Below, piece after piece: positions 40,373 to 53,247 of a stretch of DNA of 64,000 nucleotides. Source of the DNA: Stictocephala bisonia (lineage: Eukaryota > Arthropoda > Insecta > Hemiptera > Membracidae); contig JAQJVL010000005.1 of assembly GCA_035578905.1 (NCBI GenBank), positions 4,618,828-4,682,827 of the forward strand, written 5' to 3'. Under the pieces are notes generated by a model, which searched no databases, was not told the DNA's origin, and saw only the letters and a program-made list of their open reading frames with translations. The translations under genes were made by a program, and so were the position numbers. How positions within the stretch are numbered: the first letter of the stretch is position 1; each line of letters begins with the position of its first letter.

Positions 40373-42462
40373 TGGTAGGTGTTCCCACTGACTGATGATG
40401 GGAACGATCTACCAACATACGACTATTGGTAAGCGTTCCTACTGACTGATGGTGGGAACGATCTACCAACATACGACTATTGGTAGGGGTTCCCACTGAC
40501 TGACGGTGGGACCGATCTACCAACATACGACTATTGGTAAGCGTTCCTACTGACTGATGGTGGGACCGATCAACCAACATACGACTATTGGTAGGGGTTC
40601 CCACTGACTGATGGTGGGACCGATCAACCAACATACGACTATTGGTAGGGGTTCCCACTGACTGATGGTGGGACCGATCTACCAACATACGACTATTGGT
40701 AGGCGTTCCCACCGACTGATGATGGGACCGATCTACCAACATACGACTATTGGTAGGGGTTCCCTCCCACTGACTGATGTTGGGACCGATCTACTAACAT
40801 ACGACTATTGGTAGGGGTTCCCACTGACTGATGGTGGGACCGATCTACCAACATACGACTATTGGTAGGGGTTCCCTCCCACTGACTGATGTTGGGACCG
40901 ATCTACTAACATACGACTATTGGTAGGGGTTCCCTCCCACTGACTGATGTTGGGACCGATCTACTAACATACAACTATTGGTAGGGGTTCCCACTGACTG
41001 ATGTTGGGACCGATCTACTAACATACGACTATTGGTAGGGGTTCCCTCCCACTGACTGATGTTGGGACTGATCTACTAACATACAACTATTGGTAGGGGT
41101 CCCCTTTCACTGACTGATGTTGGGACCGATCTACTAACATACGACTATTGGTAGGCGTTCCCACTGACTGATGATGGAAACGATCAACTAACATACAACT
41201 ATTGGTAGGCGTTCCCACTGATTGATGATGGGACCGATCTACCAACATACGACTATTGGTAGGGGTTCCCTCCCACTGACTGATGTTGGGACCGATCTAC
41301 TAACATACGACTATTGGTAGGGGTTCCCTCCCACTGATTGATGTTGGGATCGATCTACTAACATACAACTATTGGTAGGGGTTCCCTCCCACTGACTGAT
41401 GTTGGGACCGATCTACTAACATACAACTATTGGTAGGGGTTCCCACTGACTGATGTTGGGACCGATCTACTAACATACGACTATTGGTAGGGGTTCCCTC
41501 CCACTGACTGATGTTGGGACTGATCTACTAACATACGACTATTGGTAGGCGTTCCCACCGACTGATGATGGGACCGATCTACCAACATACGACTATTGGT
41601 AGGGGTTCCCTACCACTGACTGATGTTGGGACCGATCTACTAACATAAGACCATTGGTAGGGGTTCCCTCGCACTGACTGATGTTGGGACCGATCTACCA
41701 ACATACGACTATTGGTAGGGGTTCCCTCCCACTGACTGTTGTTGGGACCGATCTACTAACATACGACTATTGGTAGGCGTTCCCACTGACTGATGATGGA
41801 AACGATCAACTAACATACAACTATTGGTAGGTGTTCCCACTGACTGATGGTGGGACCGATCTACCAACATACGACTATTGGTAGGGATTCCCTCCCACTG
41901 ACTGATGTTGGGACCGATCTACTAACATACGACTATTGGTAGGGGTTCCCACTGACTGATGATGGAAACGATCAACTAACATACAACTATTGGTAGGCGT
42001 TCCCACTGACTGATGGTGGGACCGATCTACCAACATACGACTATTGGTAGGGGTTCCCTCCCACTGACTGATGTTGGGACCGATCTATCAACATACGACT
42101 ATTGGTAGGGGTTCCCTCCCACTGACTGTTGTTGGGACCGATCTACCAACATACAACTATTGGTAGGCGTTCCCACTGACTGATGGTGGGACCGATCTAC
42201 CAACATACGACTATTGGTAGGGGTTCCCTCCCACTGACTGATGGTGGGACCGATCTACCAACATACGACTATTGGTAGGGGTTCCCTCCCACTGACTGAT
42301 GTTGGGACCGATCTACTAACATACAACTATTGGTAGGGGTTCCCTCCCACTGACTGATGTTGGGACCGATCTACTAACATACTGACTGATGATAGAAACG
42401 ATCAACTAACATACGACTATTGGTATGTGTTCCCACTGACTGATGATGGGATTGATCTACAA
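40373..42462. repeat. 54/58 bp minisatellite in the intron, ~37 copies
   Basis: Units of 54 bp, or 58 bp with an extra CTCC: CCAACATACGACTATTGGTA, GGGGTTCCCACTGACTGATG, then TTGGGACCGATCTA. Many units contain two inverted repeats: CTACCAA with TTGGTAG, and in the best copies GTTCCCA with TGGGAAC. The minus-strand frame 40221-40742 is open only because it covers six 54 bp units. The array fills most of the 2.6 kb intron of the two-exon gene. A stray copy is at 44536-44630. Confidence 0.93.
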
Positions 42463-42849
42463 AAAAAGAGCAATGTAGTAAAATAATATATTTAGGCCTA
42501 ATATAACTGAGGTACCTAATAAAGTTAACTAAATTATTACTACCCTACATTTGAAATAACAATAACCTGCAAGTCACTGACTTTTTATTAATTTACTTCG
42601 GTTGACTATAACTTGTCCATAAAAATAAAAATATTCTGACAACTATAGACTAAATCTTTATTGGTTAGTTATTTTTCAGCTGAATAAATGGGCTGGATTA
42701 ACTTATTATTACTGATGTACAAATATAGTACCAAGCCTAAGCAAGATATTGTTATACAATAAAGAATAATTTGGTGATTAAAGAGAACCCTAATTACAAT
42801 TTCCTATATTTTTAAAGTAGAGTCGCTATAGTATTGCACAGTATATTAC
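42463..42849. other. Rest of intron of the two-exon gene
   Basis: AT-rich, no further features. The donor GTAATATAC on the minus strand starts at 42849. Confidence 0.45.
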
Positions 42850-43084
42850 CATGAATGATTTTGCTGATTGTATTGTTGTTGTTGACCCAATCAGAGTGGA
42901 GTGTATTGGAGGAACTAGGGTCTCTTCTGTCCCAGTCACTGGCACTGGAGTCCAAAGCTGAGTTGACGATGTCTTTGATGAGGGGTTTCCCCTGAGAGCA
43001 GTGCAGAAACACCCCGAACTGGAACAAACCGACTTGGATATAAACAGACAATGGATTTAAGAGCCTACAGAGGCTGTCGGCCAT
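42850..43084 (-). CDS. Exon 1 of two-exon gene, unknown 191 aa protein
   Basis: ATG at 43084 lies in the context CAACATGG, a good insect start context. 78 codons (MADSLCRLLNPLSVYIQ...) end at TTCATG|GTAATA, leaving one base that completes a Glu codon with exon 2. A hydrophobic stretch YIQVGLFQFGVFLHC near residues 15-29 could be a buried helix or weak membrane segment. The remainder is Ser/Asp/Asn-rich. Upstream promoter not identified. The frame also runs through the donor to 42812, which would give a 90-residue unspliced product. Homology unknown to me. Confidence 0.6.
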
Positions 43085-44107
43085 GTTGCTTTTAATCCCA
43101 TAAAAATAATGTTATTTGCGAATCCATATTTTTTCGTTATTTATTGACCAAAAGTTGTTTGTGAGGTGTCATTTTAAACGTTATCTTATTGCGCATTGGG
43201 TTTGCATTTGATATTTTGAGTATATACGCCTAGTTTTAGTGAAAATAAAAACTTCAAACTAAATAATTGTTCTATAAAACCAATTAGGAATCCACAAAGC
43301 AATTCCAATGAAGGCAATATTTCATTAGTGTTCAAATGAAATTTGTTTGGAAAAAATCTGTTAAAAAATAATTGTTTTAGTTTGGATACGTGTGATTGTA
43401 TGTCCTATTCAAAAATAACATTGTTCTTATAGGATCAAAACCAACTGCATTGACCTTAGCCAACAGCCTCCGACAGGCTCTGCAAACTCTTAATGTAGTT
43501 AGATTAATATGATAATATTTGTTCACCTTTGCGATGAACTGCGGCTCATGACTAACATGTTAAATCTTACTAGTGTTTAACACTTCCAGTTTACTAGGTG
43601 AAATATAGGAAAAGCATTGAACATAGAACAAATGTTTTGTAATTTACCACCATAGTATTGTTATGCCAACAATTGCTAAGTATAACATGTATTTTGAGTT
43701 TAGAAAATGGTACCAAGAAGTCAGTGAGACTGAAAGTTTTGAGAGATTGAGACAAAGTTTTTCAAAAATATAAAACTTGCTGGTGTGCTGGATCAGTAGA
43801 CTTTGAAGTCAATGGAGCAAGGTTAACATCCCAACCTGAACGGTTGGTTTTTCACTCGTTGAATAAAGTTCATGCACAAGCCTGCAGTTCATGCGAAGTG
43901 ACAAATGAAGTTTTTATTAGAAAGAATTAATTTAAGTTGCACATTTTAATTGAATGTTGTGATCGTTACGAGGTGATTATTTAAATAAATACTGGCAGGC
44001 ATTCACTTCAACACACTTATAACCCAAAGTTAAACTTTTGAAAGTTCAAAAGAATGAGGCTGCAAAACTGATGAATAAATTACCAAACTTAACCAATGAT
44101 AAACATT
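43085..44107. other. AT-rich upstream region, no gene seen
   Basis: Possible promoter region of the two-exon gene at its left edge. No further structure recognised. Confidence 0.35.
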
Positions 44108-44525
44108 ACTGTCGGTGCAGAAATTAAGTTTACCTGAGTTTGAAGGTTATTTACTAAGACACTAAGAGCCATATGAAAAATCCAATCACACCATTGTTTC
44201 CCTCGTTTAGGTGTACGTTATTAAACATGCATTTTAAAACTATACTATAATTTTTATCCTAGTCGTAATAAAAAGTACCAGAATTGTAACTAATTTTCAC
44301 TGTGCATGAACTTTACTCTTTAATCACTCAAAAATCCGTAAATATATCGCACTTATATTTTATATCATGGTTGAAAGGAATAGTTTCTATAAGTTTAAAA
44401 AATGTCATAATTTTAACTTTTCAATAAAAAAAGGTTCTTATTGATTTCCTGAAACATTGTTTTCTTGGCTTATAGAGGTTGTAACATTAATTACTTGGTC
44501 ACGTTGTAATCTTTATAATACTACA
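44108..44525 (+). mobile_element. Half copy of the fold-back element
   Basis: Begins ACTGTCGGTGCAG and follows the left arm of the 5489-6433 element: CCAATCACACCATTG, AAAAGTACCAGAATTGTAAC, CATGGTTGAAAGGAA, TGTTTTCTTGGCTTATAGAG. It stops near the palindrome centre; the second arm is missing. It shows that single arms of this family survive on their own. Confidence 0.7.
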
Positions 44526-44535
44526 TAAGATTCTT

Positions 44536-44630
44536 GTTAGGCGTTCCACCAACCGACTGATGGCGGAAACGATCTACCAACACACGACTTTTGGTATGCG
44601 TTGCCACGGACAGATGATGGGACCAATCTT
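44536..44630. repeat. Stray diverged copies of the 54/58 bp repeat
   Basis: About 1.7 diverged units (GTTAGGCGTTCCACC, CTGATGGCGGAAACGATCTA, CACGACTTTTGGTATGCG) lie 2 kb from the main array, directly after the half fold-back element. Confidence 0.7.
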
Positions 44631-45223
44631 TTTTTATTTGATCTATTTTACTGAACTATGCCATAAAGAGATATACGTAAGATTATGTCTTTACGTTATT
44701 TGGAGTTTTTAGCTCATGGCACCCCAAATTAAAAAAAAGTTCAAATAACATAAAAACAGTTTTTACTCATGCAACATATCGAAGTTATTATAAATGTTCA
44801 TGAGACATATTAATAAACAAAATTTTTAAATCGTTTAGCAAATAAAAACGATTTAACTCTAGGCTTGCCAAATTAACCGATTTCAAAAATTCACATGTTA
44901 TTTAGAACCTTGAGACCTCTAGTGTACATTAACAAAATTTCATTTGGACGATTTTTTGTAAATTAAAAATGTATCAAACAATACATTTTTTGCAAAATTT
45001 AAAATAACAAATTATAATTTTAAAAATATAAGAGTTAATTATTTCCTAACAATCCTTGTTTTGACCTTTGCTCATACACAAATAAATTTTTGTATTGTTT
45101 GAAAATACTAAAAAGAATGAAATTTCATGACAAGTGATTGAAGTAAAAACAGTTTTTAACAGTAGTGGAAATACAAGTAACATCTTCATTCACCTAAATG
45201 AATATAAATTGTAAAATAAATAT
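44631..45223. other. AT-rich spacer, no gene seen
   Basis: No feature recognised. Confidence 0.35.
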
Positions 45224-45640
45224 ACAGGGTGAGTCACTACTAACTACGTTAACTTCACTAGCTGGTTCCACTGACATAAGGAACAAACATATACAGGGTG
45301 AGTCACTACTAACTACGTTAACTTCACTAGCTGGTTCCACTGACAAAAGGAACAAACATATACAGGGTGAGTCACTACTAACTACGCTAACTTCACCAGC
45401 TGGTTCCACTGACAAAAAGGAACAAACATATACAGGGTGAGTCACTACTAACTATGCTAACTTCACTAGCTGGTTCCACTGTCAAAAAGGAACAAACATA
45501 TACAGGGTGAGTCACTACAACTACGCTAACTTCACCAGCTGGTTCCACTGACAAAAAGGAACAAACATATACAGGGTGAGTCACTACTAACTACGTTAAC
45601 TTCACTAGCTGGTTCCATTGACAAAAAGGAACAAAAATCT
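45224..45640. repeat. 69 bp minisatellite, six copies
   Basis: Unit ATATACAGGGTGAGTCACTA, CTAACTACGTTAACTTCACT, AGCTGGTTCCACTGACAAAA, GGAACAAAC. The TATACAGGGTG start resembles the ends of common insect mobile elements (also at 55269), so the unit may derive from an element terminus. Open frames on both strands follow from 69 being a multiple of three. Confidence 0.9.
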
Positions 45641-47968
45641 TCATATAAAACATGGTCCAATTCTGAACCATTTGGCTGTAATGGTGCATTTTGTGATTTT
45701 TTTAAAATTACACAACTTGTTACTGTTAGTTTGAAGGTAAAACAAAACCTATTTTATTTGTGACATGGAAAGTAATACCATTTGAAAGAGTATTAAATTC
45801 CCTATATTAAACATAGTACTCAAATAACAACCTCTAATACAAGGTTTTGTAATAACTGTAAAGTTGAACATTTATGATTCAGACTTTCTCCTTTAAACTT
45901 TAAGGCTCAATTAAAGCAGTTAAATTGTTTATATTCTTACGTTCAATAACTGAAAAAACTTCCTTATTTATTTATTTATCTTCAAAATGACGTTAAATAT
46001 TAAGGGGTCATAGGTGAAAAAATGTTGAAATTTCATTAAAATATTTATAAGGACACAGCATTATGGTTCATCATATAGGTTATAAACACCAAACTAATGA
46101 CTGTGTCTCTGTAATTTCTGTACCAGCTGAATCTGTTGACTAAATCAGCTGATTCTGAAATTGAAATGGTTATAATCAGCTAATTTTTTTAACTTAAAAA
46201 TACAGCTTCTTAAACAGGGTATTTTTATTACGTGTTTTATTGTAATTTTATTTTGTTCTACAGAAGGACGAGAAGGGTTTATATTTTTCAGTGACAGTAT
46301 TTACCTTTGGTAAGCCTTAAGAACATGTTTGGTTAAGCACAGAAGAACAGAGGCTCCTCCTCTTCAGTAGAACTTCAACAGATCTTATTAGTTAACCCTC
46401 TAATATTTTGGTAAGTTAGTTTTAAGCAACTGAATCGGCCGACCCCAACATCCCGAGGTAGCTTGCCCTGGGAATTCCCAGAGGTTTGGAAAAATGTTTA
46501 TTAATAAAGGTCGGCCGAGTAGTTTGTGATTTAGAAGAGTTTAAGTTTAAGCTAGATCTGTTATTTAATACTATCCGGGAAGTATCCTCGGTGGTCGGTC
46601 TTATGAGTCTTCCTTTCTATATTCTGTGTGGTTTATTAAGAGGTTTGGATAAGTTAATGTGTAACAAGATTAGGTCAGATAATCTTTATTTGCCTCACCA
46701 GTTTTTTAGTTAGTTTTTTAATTAGCATAATATAGTTTATGTCTCGGGAAATTACAATATTATTTCTTACAAATTATTATTTAATTTTGCAGTTGTGTTT
46801 CTGAATCACTTTTGATGAATGTATTATAGGTTGATTACTTACTTGTTAATTCTGGTGTTCTACCACACGATTAATTTGTTAATTTTTTTATCTATTATAT
46901 TTTAATTTACATAAAATTAATCACAAAGAGAACAAAAGCATACACTACAGGATTTATTTTCCTAAGTGTATTTCAACAGGTTTTGTGTCTACTTGAACTT
47001 CAAATGGCAAAAACATTTGTAACTCACTTAGGACGTTATCCAGGATTACACTTTCTAGGTAAAAAGGTTTGGGCTTTAGACATTTTTGTACTTAGAACCT
47101 GAGTCAGACAGCAGGTTCGAAACCTTGCCTGGACTGAAAGTGTTTTACAGAATACTTATATAGATGGGCAGAGTAAGGATGAGATAAGAAGATCGGCATC
47201 TACCTAAATGAAATGAAAAAGGTCTTGGCAATCCCTCTCATTTATCCCAAATGAATTTAGCCCTTGAAGGACCTTAGAAAGAGTTTAGGGCAATTTTTAA
47301 CAGAGAGCTACAAGAATTTTATGATAATGACAGTGCACAAGGCCCTACTAATGGAGGATGCCAGACATGAATGCTTATATGAGATTAATTCCACACAATT
47401 ATTAGGAATAATTCCAAATAATACCAGCACATAATTAACAGTAAAGAATAATCAGCTGTTTAGCATGGTAAAATGGTCAAATGTTTGAGATTATAACAAT
47501 ACTACCAGATTTAATAAAACCATTGATTTTATATGGACACAGATAGAGGACATTCAATGTAAAATGTTGTATCTCAAACTATCAGCGATTTTGGGGTCCA
47601 GTTGTGGGGTGCTAGTGTAGTCCTATGTAGGTGTAATGCAGTTTAAACCAGTTTTAATAGCAGACCTCACTAGCTAACCAAATTATTGGTACAACTACTC
47701 CTATTACAAGAGATGTCTATTTCTAAGCTATTCATAATCAAGGATCTAACTCAGCTCAAGAGTTTTTGAAAATATACTTATTTAATTTATATACGGATTA
47801 ATTTTAACAATATCAATAAACAAATAAAGTATTCTCTACATTGTAATATAAATTCATCGCTATAAAATAAAGTTATTGTTTATAATTAACGATGAATATA
47901 TCTTGAAAAGAACAAAATCTAAATTTTATCAAGGCAATATTAATACACGAAACTACATTGAAACTAAT
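45641..47968. other. AT-rich region, no supported gene
   Basis: A perfect 14 bp palindrome CTGGGAATTCCCAG (46468-46481) lies between inverted TCGGCCGACC and GGTCGGCCGA. The 75-codon frame 46486-46713 is hydrophobic in its middle but has no splice or family support. A B-box-like GGTTCGAAACC occurs near 47116, without a matching A box. Confidence 0.35.
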
Positions 47969-47970
47969 TA

Positions 47971-48566
47971 CAGTAGAACGTCAATAATCCGGATTAATTG
48001 GGACCGGACCCATCCGGATTATCAAATTATCCTGATTATCGAAATCACCTTAAAAAAGGCCAGTATACACGATTAAAGTACATAAACATTTTAAAATTTT
48101 ATATTTTCTCTTATACAATAAAGGGTTTAGAGGTGAAATTAATCAAAAACATCTTTTATGTTCAAACATTGTATTGTAATTTGTTAGTAGCAACATGTGT
48201 ACAGTAAAAACATCAAACACTATTTGAGCTTTAAAAAAAATGTGTAATAGGTTTGTGAAGTACCTGAAGCAGTAGTGGTTCGTTTTTTTGCAGCTATGTC
48301 CTTAATTCGTTTTAATTTTTTATGGTACGATGTTTTAATTTTTTGCTACAAGAACAAAACAGGGAATATTAATTTTAAAAAGCTAAATGTTTGAACGGAT
48401 TAAAATCCGGTCATAACAGTTATGTAAAGTAAAGAATGTCAAAATCCATTTCCATTTAAAAATTAATTTACATTTCAAACACAATCGGTGTTCAGTAATA
48501 CGTAGATACAAATCCGGATTATTGACGGTCCGGATTTTTGACGTCCGAATTATCGACGTTCTACTG
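47971..48566. mobile_element. Tigger/pogo-like MITE with TA duplication
   Basis: Ends CAGTAGAACGTCAATAATCC and the inverse of CAGTAGAACGTCGATAATTC, flanked by TA at 47969-47970 and 48567-48568. CAGTAGAAC with CGATAATCCGG is the terminal type of pogo/Tigger elements, and TA duplication is expected. At 596 bp with no long ORF it is non-autonomous. A lysine-rich minus-strand remnant near 48270-48330 could be decayed transposase. Confidence 0.75.
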
Positions 48567-48626
48567 TATATATGTTACTTTTGCAGATAAATAAAATTTG
48601 TTGAATAGTACATGTGCAATAACTGC

Positions 48627-48698
48627 AGAATATAGCACACATGTAGCACACATGTAACACACATGTAACACACATATAACACACATGTAGCACACATT
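48627..48698. repeat. ACACACATGTAGC-type microsatellite, copy A
   Basis: Short degenerate tandem of CACACATGTAACA and relatives. It forms the left edge of the duplicated block (see 48690-49943). Confidence 0.8.
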
Positions 48699-49943
48699 TG
48701 TAGTAATTATTTACACATGCTATTGTACTAACATAAGTATTTGTAAATTCATGAGTGTTTTTAATTCTGGTGATTGCTGGAAATGTTGAACTAAATTTAA
48801 ACGTTTTAAGATGGCTGAAATTTATAATAATTAAAGGTTTGTACATATCCTGAGAAAAATCAAGTTAAAATTAAAGATTAAATTAATAAACTATATATGA
48901 AGATAAAATATTAAAATCATATGCTATAGTTTTAAATTGCTTACTGTAATTAATTTTTTGTAAGTTAAAAGTCTAACTGGTGCAAAATAGTTCTACTGTA
49001 CCAGAAGATACCTTTACCAAAGTCTTTAAGGAAACTGGTTGCAAACAAATTAATAAATGATAACTTAACTACACTGAAAACACTGTTGTTATCCAGATAT
49101 ATTTTGTAACGTGTTTACAATATTCAAGAAAGAGGACTAACTAATGTCAAAGAGGACGATATTATTCTAATGTCAAACCTTACCAATATGATGTGTAACG
49201 GCTTCATAGTACCTACAACATGAACTGGAAATGAAACTAGATTCAATCAGTTGATGAGTGACCGCATTTAAACTGCAACTCAGCAAACAAGTGCTTGTTG
49301 CCAATATCTTGACGACCAACTTCCTAAAACATGCATGGCAACAATATCCCTGGAATGTTAGACACCATGCATATACATTTTAACATGAACAATAGAAGTT
49401 GTACGGATTGTTAGTTCCAAAATGAAGCAAGGCAAAATTATGTTGTGTTAATTCCCTTATCAATAGAAAGGTATAAAAGAAAAATTGCAATGAAAGCAAT
49501 TTTATTTCGAAAAGTTTTGAAAAAATATTTTCTTGGTAGGTAAATGAAAACGACTGAACAGTAAAATGTACTCAGCCACAATACACATTAGTGTGCGGCC
49601 CTAATATGTAATACTGGGGGAACAAAATTACAAATTTCCGTATGTATCTTATTTGAACATTTTATATTACATGAAATTTAAATTAAAATCAAGTTAAAAC
49701 ATGAAATTTTCCTTCTAGGATTCATCTCAAGGGCCGTCTCTAAATTACAAAGTGCCTGAGTGGGGCAGGGGGTTTTTTAACGGTTTTATGCACCATGACG
49801 GGGGAGGGTGGAGGGGTTCTATGCATTGTTACCTAAATATTAAACCTCAACAATTTGTTTCAATTCATCTCACAATTTGATAGTTTTTCCCCAAAATACA
49901 AGGTTTTAAAGTTAGTAATATATTCTTGCCCCACTAGAAAACA
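48690..49943 (+). repeat. Direct duplication, copy A
   Basis: From ACACATTTGTAGTAATTATT to CCACTAGAAAACA it is almost identical to 52251-53247 (a few substitutions, for example GTACATATCC against GTATATATCC). Copy A has an extra ~261 bp (49344-49604) missing in copy B. No gene recognised inside. Confidence 0.88.
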
Positions 49944-50143
49944 AACAGAAGAAAGTCTAAAAATTAATTTATTTTAAATCAAAATATGCATGAAAGTGGA
50001 TGAAAAATATTGGAGGGGGTTGGTAGCAGCGTCTCGTAATTGCTCAGGGGGTTTAGTATTACTGTTATAAGTCCGTTACATGGGGGAGGGGGTCTGAAAA
50101 GGCCGATTTAATTTTTAGCTTTCTGTAATTTAGAGACGTCCCC
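49731..50143. mobile_element. MITE with GGGCCGTCTCTAAATTAC ends
   Basis: Left end GGGCCGTCTCTAAATTAC (49731-49748) and right end GTAATTTAGAGACGTCCCC (50125-50143) are inverted. The interior has short G-rich runs (GGCAGGGGG, GGGGGAGGG, GGGGGAGGGGGT) and no ORF. No clear target duplication. The left half is also present in copy B (53035-53247), where a LINE fragment replaces the rest. Confidence 0.6.
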
Positions 50144-52127
50144 TTAGGTAGTAAGAAAGAAACTTGCAGATCTAGATATAACAGTATACCTCCGTATTGT
50201 TAATATTGTGTTTCAAAGTGTATGACTCAAGATAAAAGGTAAATGTTAGTAAAAACAAAATTTGGTCTTGTTAAAATAATATCTATGAAACTTTCTGTCC
50301 ATCCCAGACCTGATTTGATTCAAACAGGTTGTGCACTTGTTATGATGTTCAACAGTCACAGACCCTTGATGTTTATGCAGTTATTCTGGTGTAATCGGAA
50401 GGGATGATAGAAAATCTTCAAACTTACCACACTGAGATCAGAGTACTAAATATACCTCTCAATATTTCTGAAATCCGTTCTTGTCCTTCAAACGTCAAGG
50501 AAGAGACTGGATGGGGCTTCATTATACAATAGCTCGGTTTAGTAAAATTAAGTGATTTATATACTAAACTACATTCTCATAAACCTATATCTTGTAGGTG
50601 CTATGTCATTGTCTCGTGTATTTGTCCTTCCTGAAGCCACATATTTGATTCATGTGTCCTAGTTGTGGCCACTTAGACATGCAGATGTTTGCCACCCTTC
50701 TACTAGCCATTCCCTTTTAACTAACCATCAAATTAATAAACGCTTTGGATGATATTATCTCACCAAAGAACTATCCTCGGATTCTATTTACTGTAGAATG
50801 AGATGCATCTACCTCTAAAACTGCTGTCGTGTTAAACAACAAGATAGCTTGATAAATGTCAAGAGTTTCCTCTTTTTGCTGTACTAACAGATATAAAAAC
50901 TTGTTAAAGTCAGCAATGACACTTTTAGCGAAAGTAATCACTAAGGAAAATAGCGAAAGCTAATTTCCTAGCTTATTGTTGTTACTTTTACCACCACTGT
51001 GTAATTGTAATAGAATAAGAACTGCATTTATGAATTAGATGGGTCATATAAATTTGTTTCAAATCAACATATAAAAATGTATAGTTAAACCAGTTGACCT
51101 ATGAAAATATTCAAGCACCGGTGGCTGGGTGTTTTTATGATAAATTTCATTATTTTTATTTGAAGGACCTTTTGTAATTAGGTTTATCTACAGCCCTAGT
51201 TACTATTACTTTATTCCCTACAAGAATTATCCAACATTAATGGTCTAATGTATCCATCACAGTGAGGGTTATTTCTTTACTACTGTATATATAACAATTC
51301 AAAATAAATTACAACATTAATATATAATACAACCAACTACATGGAATTATGTATTTATATATGTATTTACATTCTTAAACCAACATATTAAACTCTAAAA
51401 GATTCAAATTCTTAATTAATGTAATATTATTATTATTAGCTCTCTACCCTAGCAATGTAAAGCCTGCTGGCTCACGCTTTGGTGTCGGTTAAATGTATAT
51501 CGAATGCAACTACTACTTTCTTTTGTTTTGGTCAATTCGTAAAATTTCTAACATCCTTAAACTCAGGAGGTGTTAAACAGACAGCAAAAATTAGACAAAT
51601 TTATGGTTTGCATAAATATAAAACTGAACTAAATTACTGTTAAGTGTTTGGATTTCTTTCACTAGTTTTATTCATATAAAAAGATTGTTTTGCAATCCTG
51701 GTCAAAACTGAAAATTTATTTGACGTTTCTGTAGAATTTTATGGTTTTTAAACAAACAAACTTAGTTAAAAATCTTACCATTCAATAAAAAACCTATTAT
51801 GATATTATCATGATTAAATTCAGTTAATTTAAGCTCTGTACTATCATACTGAATATACTTTTTAATAGGTTTTGTGTTTATAATTATTTATTATATGCTT
51901 GGTTTCTGTTACATTGTTTTATTTTGCTGGTTTATTAGTTGATACTATTGTTTGCTTTGTAGATATTTTGATGTAGTTATATTATTTTTGTATGAATATT
52001 TATCATACACTTCTGCTTTCTTTAGTTATTAATTTATACATATTATTTATTTTCTAACTACCTAATATCTAATAATCAAACGTTTAAATGCCTTTGATCA
52101 TAGTACATAAATGAGCATTCTCATATA
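50144..52127. other. AT-rich region, no gene seen
   Basis: No coding, RNA or element signal that I can support. Confidence 0.35.
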
Positions 52128-52263
52128 TTGCACACATGTAACACACATACATATAACACACATGTAGCACACATGTAACACACATATAACACACATATAG
52201 CACACATGTAGCACACATGTAACACACATATAACACACATATAACACACATGTAGCACACATT
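52128..52263. repeat. ACACACATGTAGC-type microsatellite, copy B
   Basis: Expanded version of 48627-48698 at the left edge of the second duplicate. Confidence 0.8.
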
Positions 52264-53247
52264 TGTAGTAATTATTTACACATGCTATTGTACTAACATA
52301 AGTATTTGTAAATTCATGAGTGTTTTTAATTCTGGTGATTGCTGGAAATGTTGAACTAAATTTAAACGTTTTAAGATGGCTGAAATTTATAATAATTAAA
52401 GGTTTGTATATATCCTGAGAAAAATCAAGTTAAAATTAAAGATTAAATTAATAAACTATATATGAAGATAAAATATTAAAATCATATGCTATAGTTTTAA
52501 ATTGCTTACTATAATTAATTTTTTGTAAGTTAAAAGTCCAACTGGTGCAAAATAGTTCTACTGTACCAGAAGATACCTTTACCAAAGTCTTTAAGGAAAC
52601 TGGTTGCAAACAAATTAATAAATGATAACTTAACTACACTGAAAACACTGTTGTTATCCAGATATATTTTGTAACGTGTTTACAATATTCAAGAAAGAGG
52701 ACTAACTAATGTCAAAGAGGACGATATTATTCTAATGTCAAACCTTACCAATATGATGTGTAACGGCTTCATAGTACCTACAACATGAACTGGAAATGAA
52801 ACTAGATTCAATCAGTTGATGAGTGACCGCATTTAAACTGCAACTCAGCAAACAAGTGCTTGTTGCCAATATCTTGACGACCAACTTCCTAAAACATGCA
52901 TGGCAACATATGTAATACTGGGGGAACAAAATTACAAATTTCCGTATGTATCTTATTTGAACATTTTATATTACATGAAATTTAAATTAAAATCAAGTTA
53001 AAACATGAAATTTTCCTTCTAGGATTCATCTCAAGGGCCGTCTCTAAATTACAAAGTGCCTGAGTGGGGCAGGGGGTTTTTTAACGGTTTTATGCACCAT
53101 GACGGGGGAGGGTGGAGGGGTTCTATGCATTGTTACCTAAATATTAAACCTCAACAATTTGTTTCAATTCATCTCACAATTTGATAGTTTTTCCCCAAAA
53201 TACAAGGTTTTAAAGTTAGTAATATATTCTTGCCCCACTAGAAAACA
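52251..53247 (+). repeat. Direct duplication, copy B
   Basis: Near-identical to 48690-49943 but lacking 261 bp. It breaks off at GAAAACA, where the LINE fragment 53248-54238 begins. Distance between copies is ~3.56 kb, same orientation. Confidence 0.88.

Noticed and set aside
40221..40742. 173-codon minus ORF in the 54 bp array
   Set aside because: Unit of 54 bp is a multiple of three and the frame ends in intron and exon edge sequence; the splice model fits better.
40373..42462. Hammerhead ribozyme in the minisatellite (CTGATGA followed by GAAA in some units)
   Set aside because: Only two bases separate CTGATGA from GAAA, so no stem II can form; GAAA is absent in most units.
47095..47145. 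tRNA-derived SINE (GGTTCGAAACC B box)
   Set aside because: No A box at the right distance and no repeat structure or tail visible.
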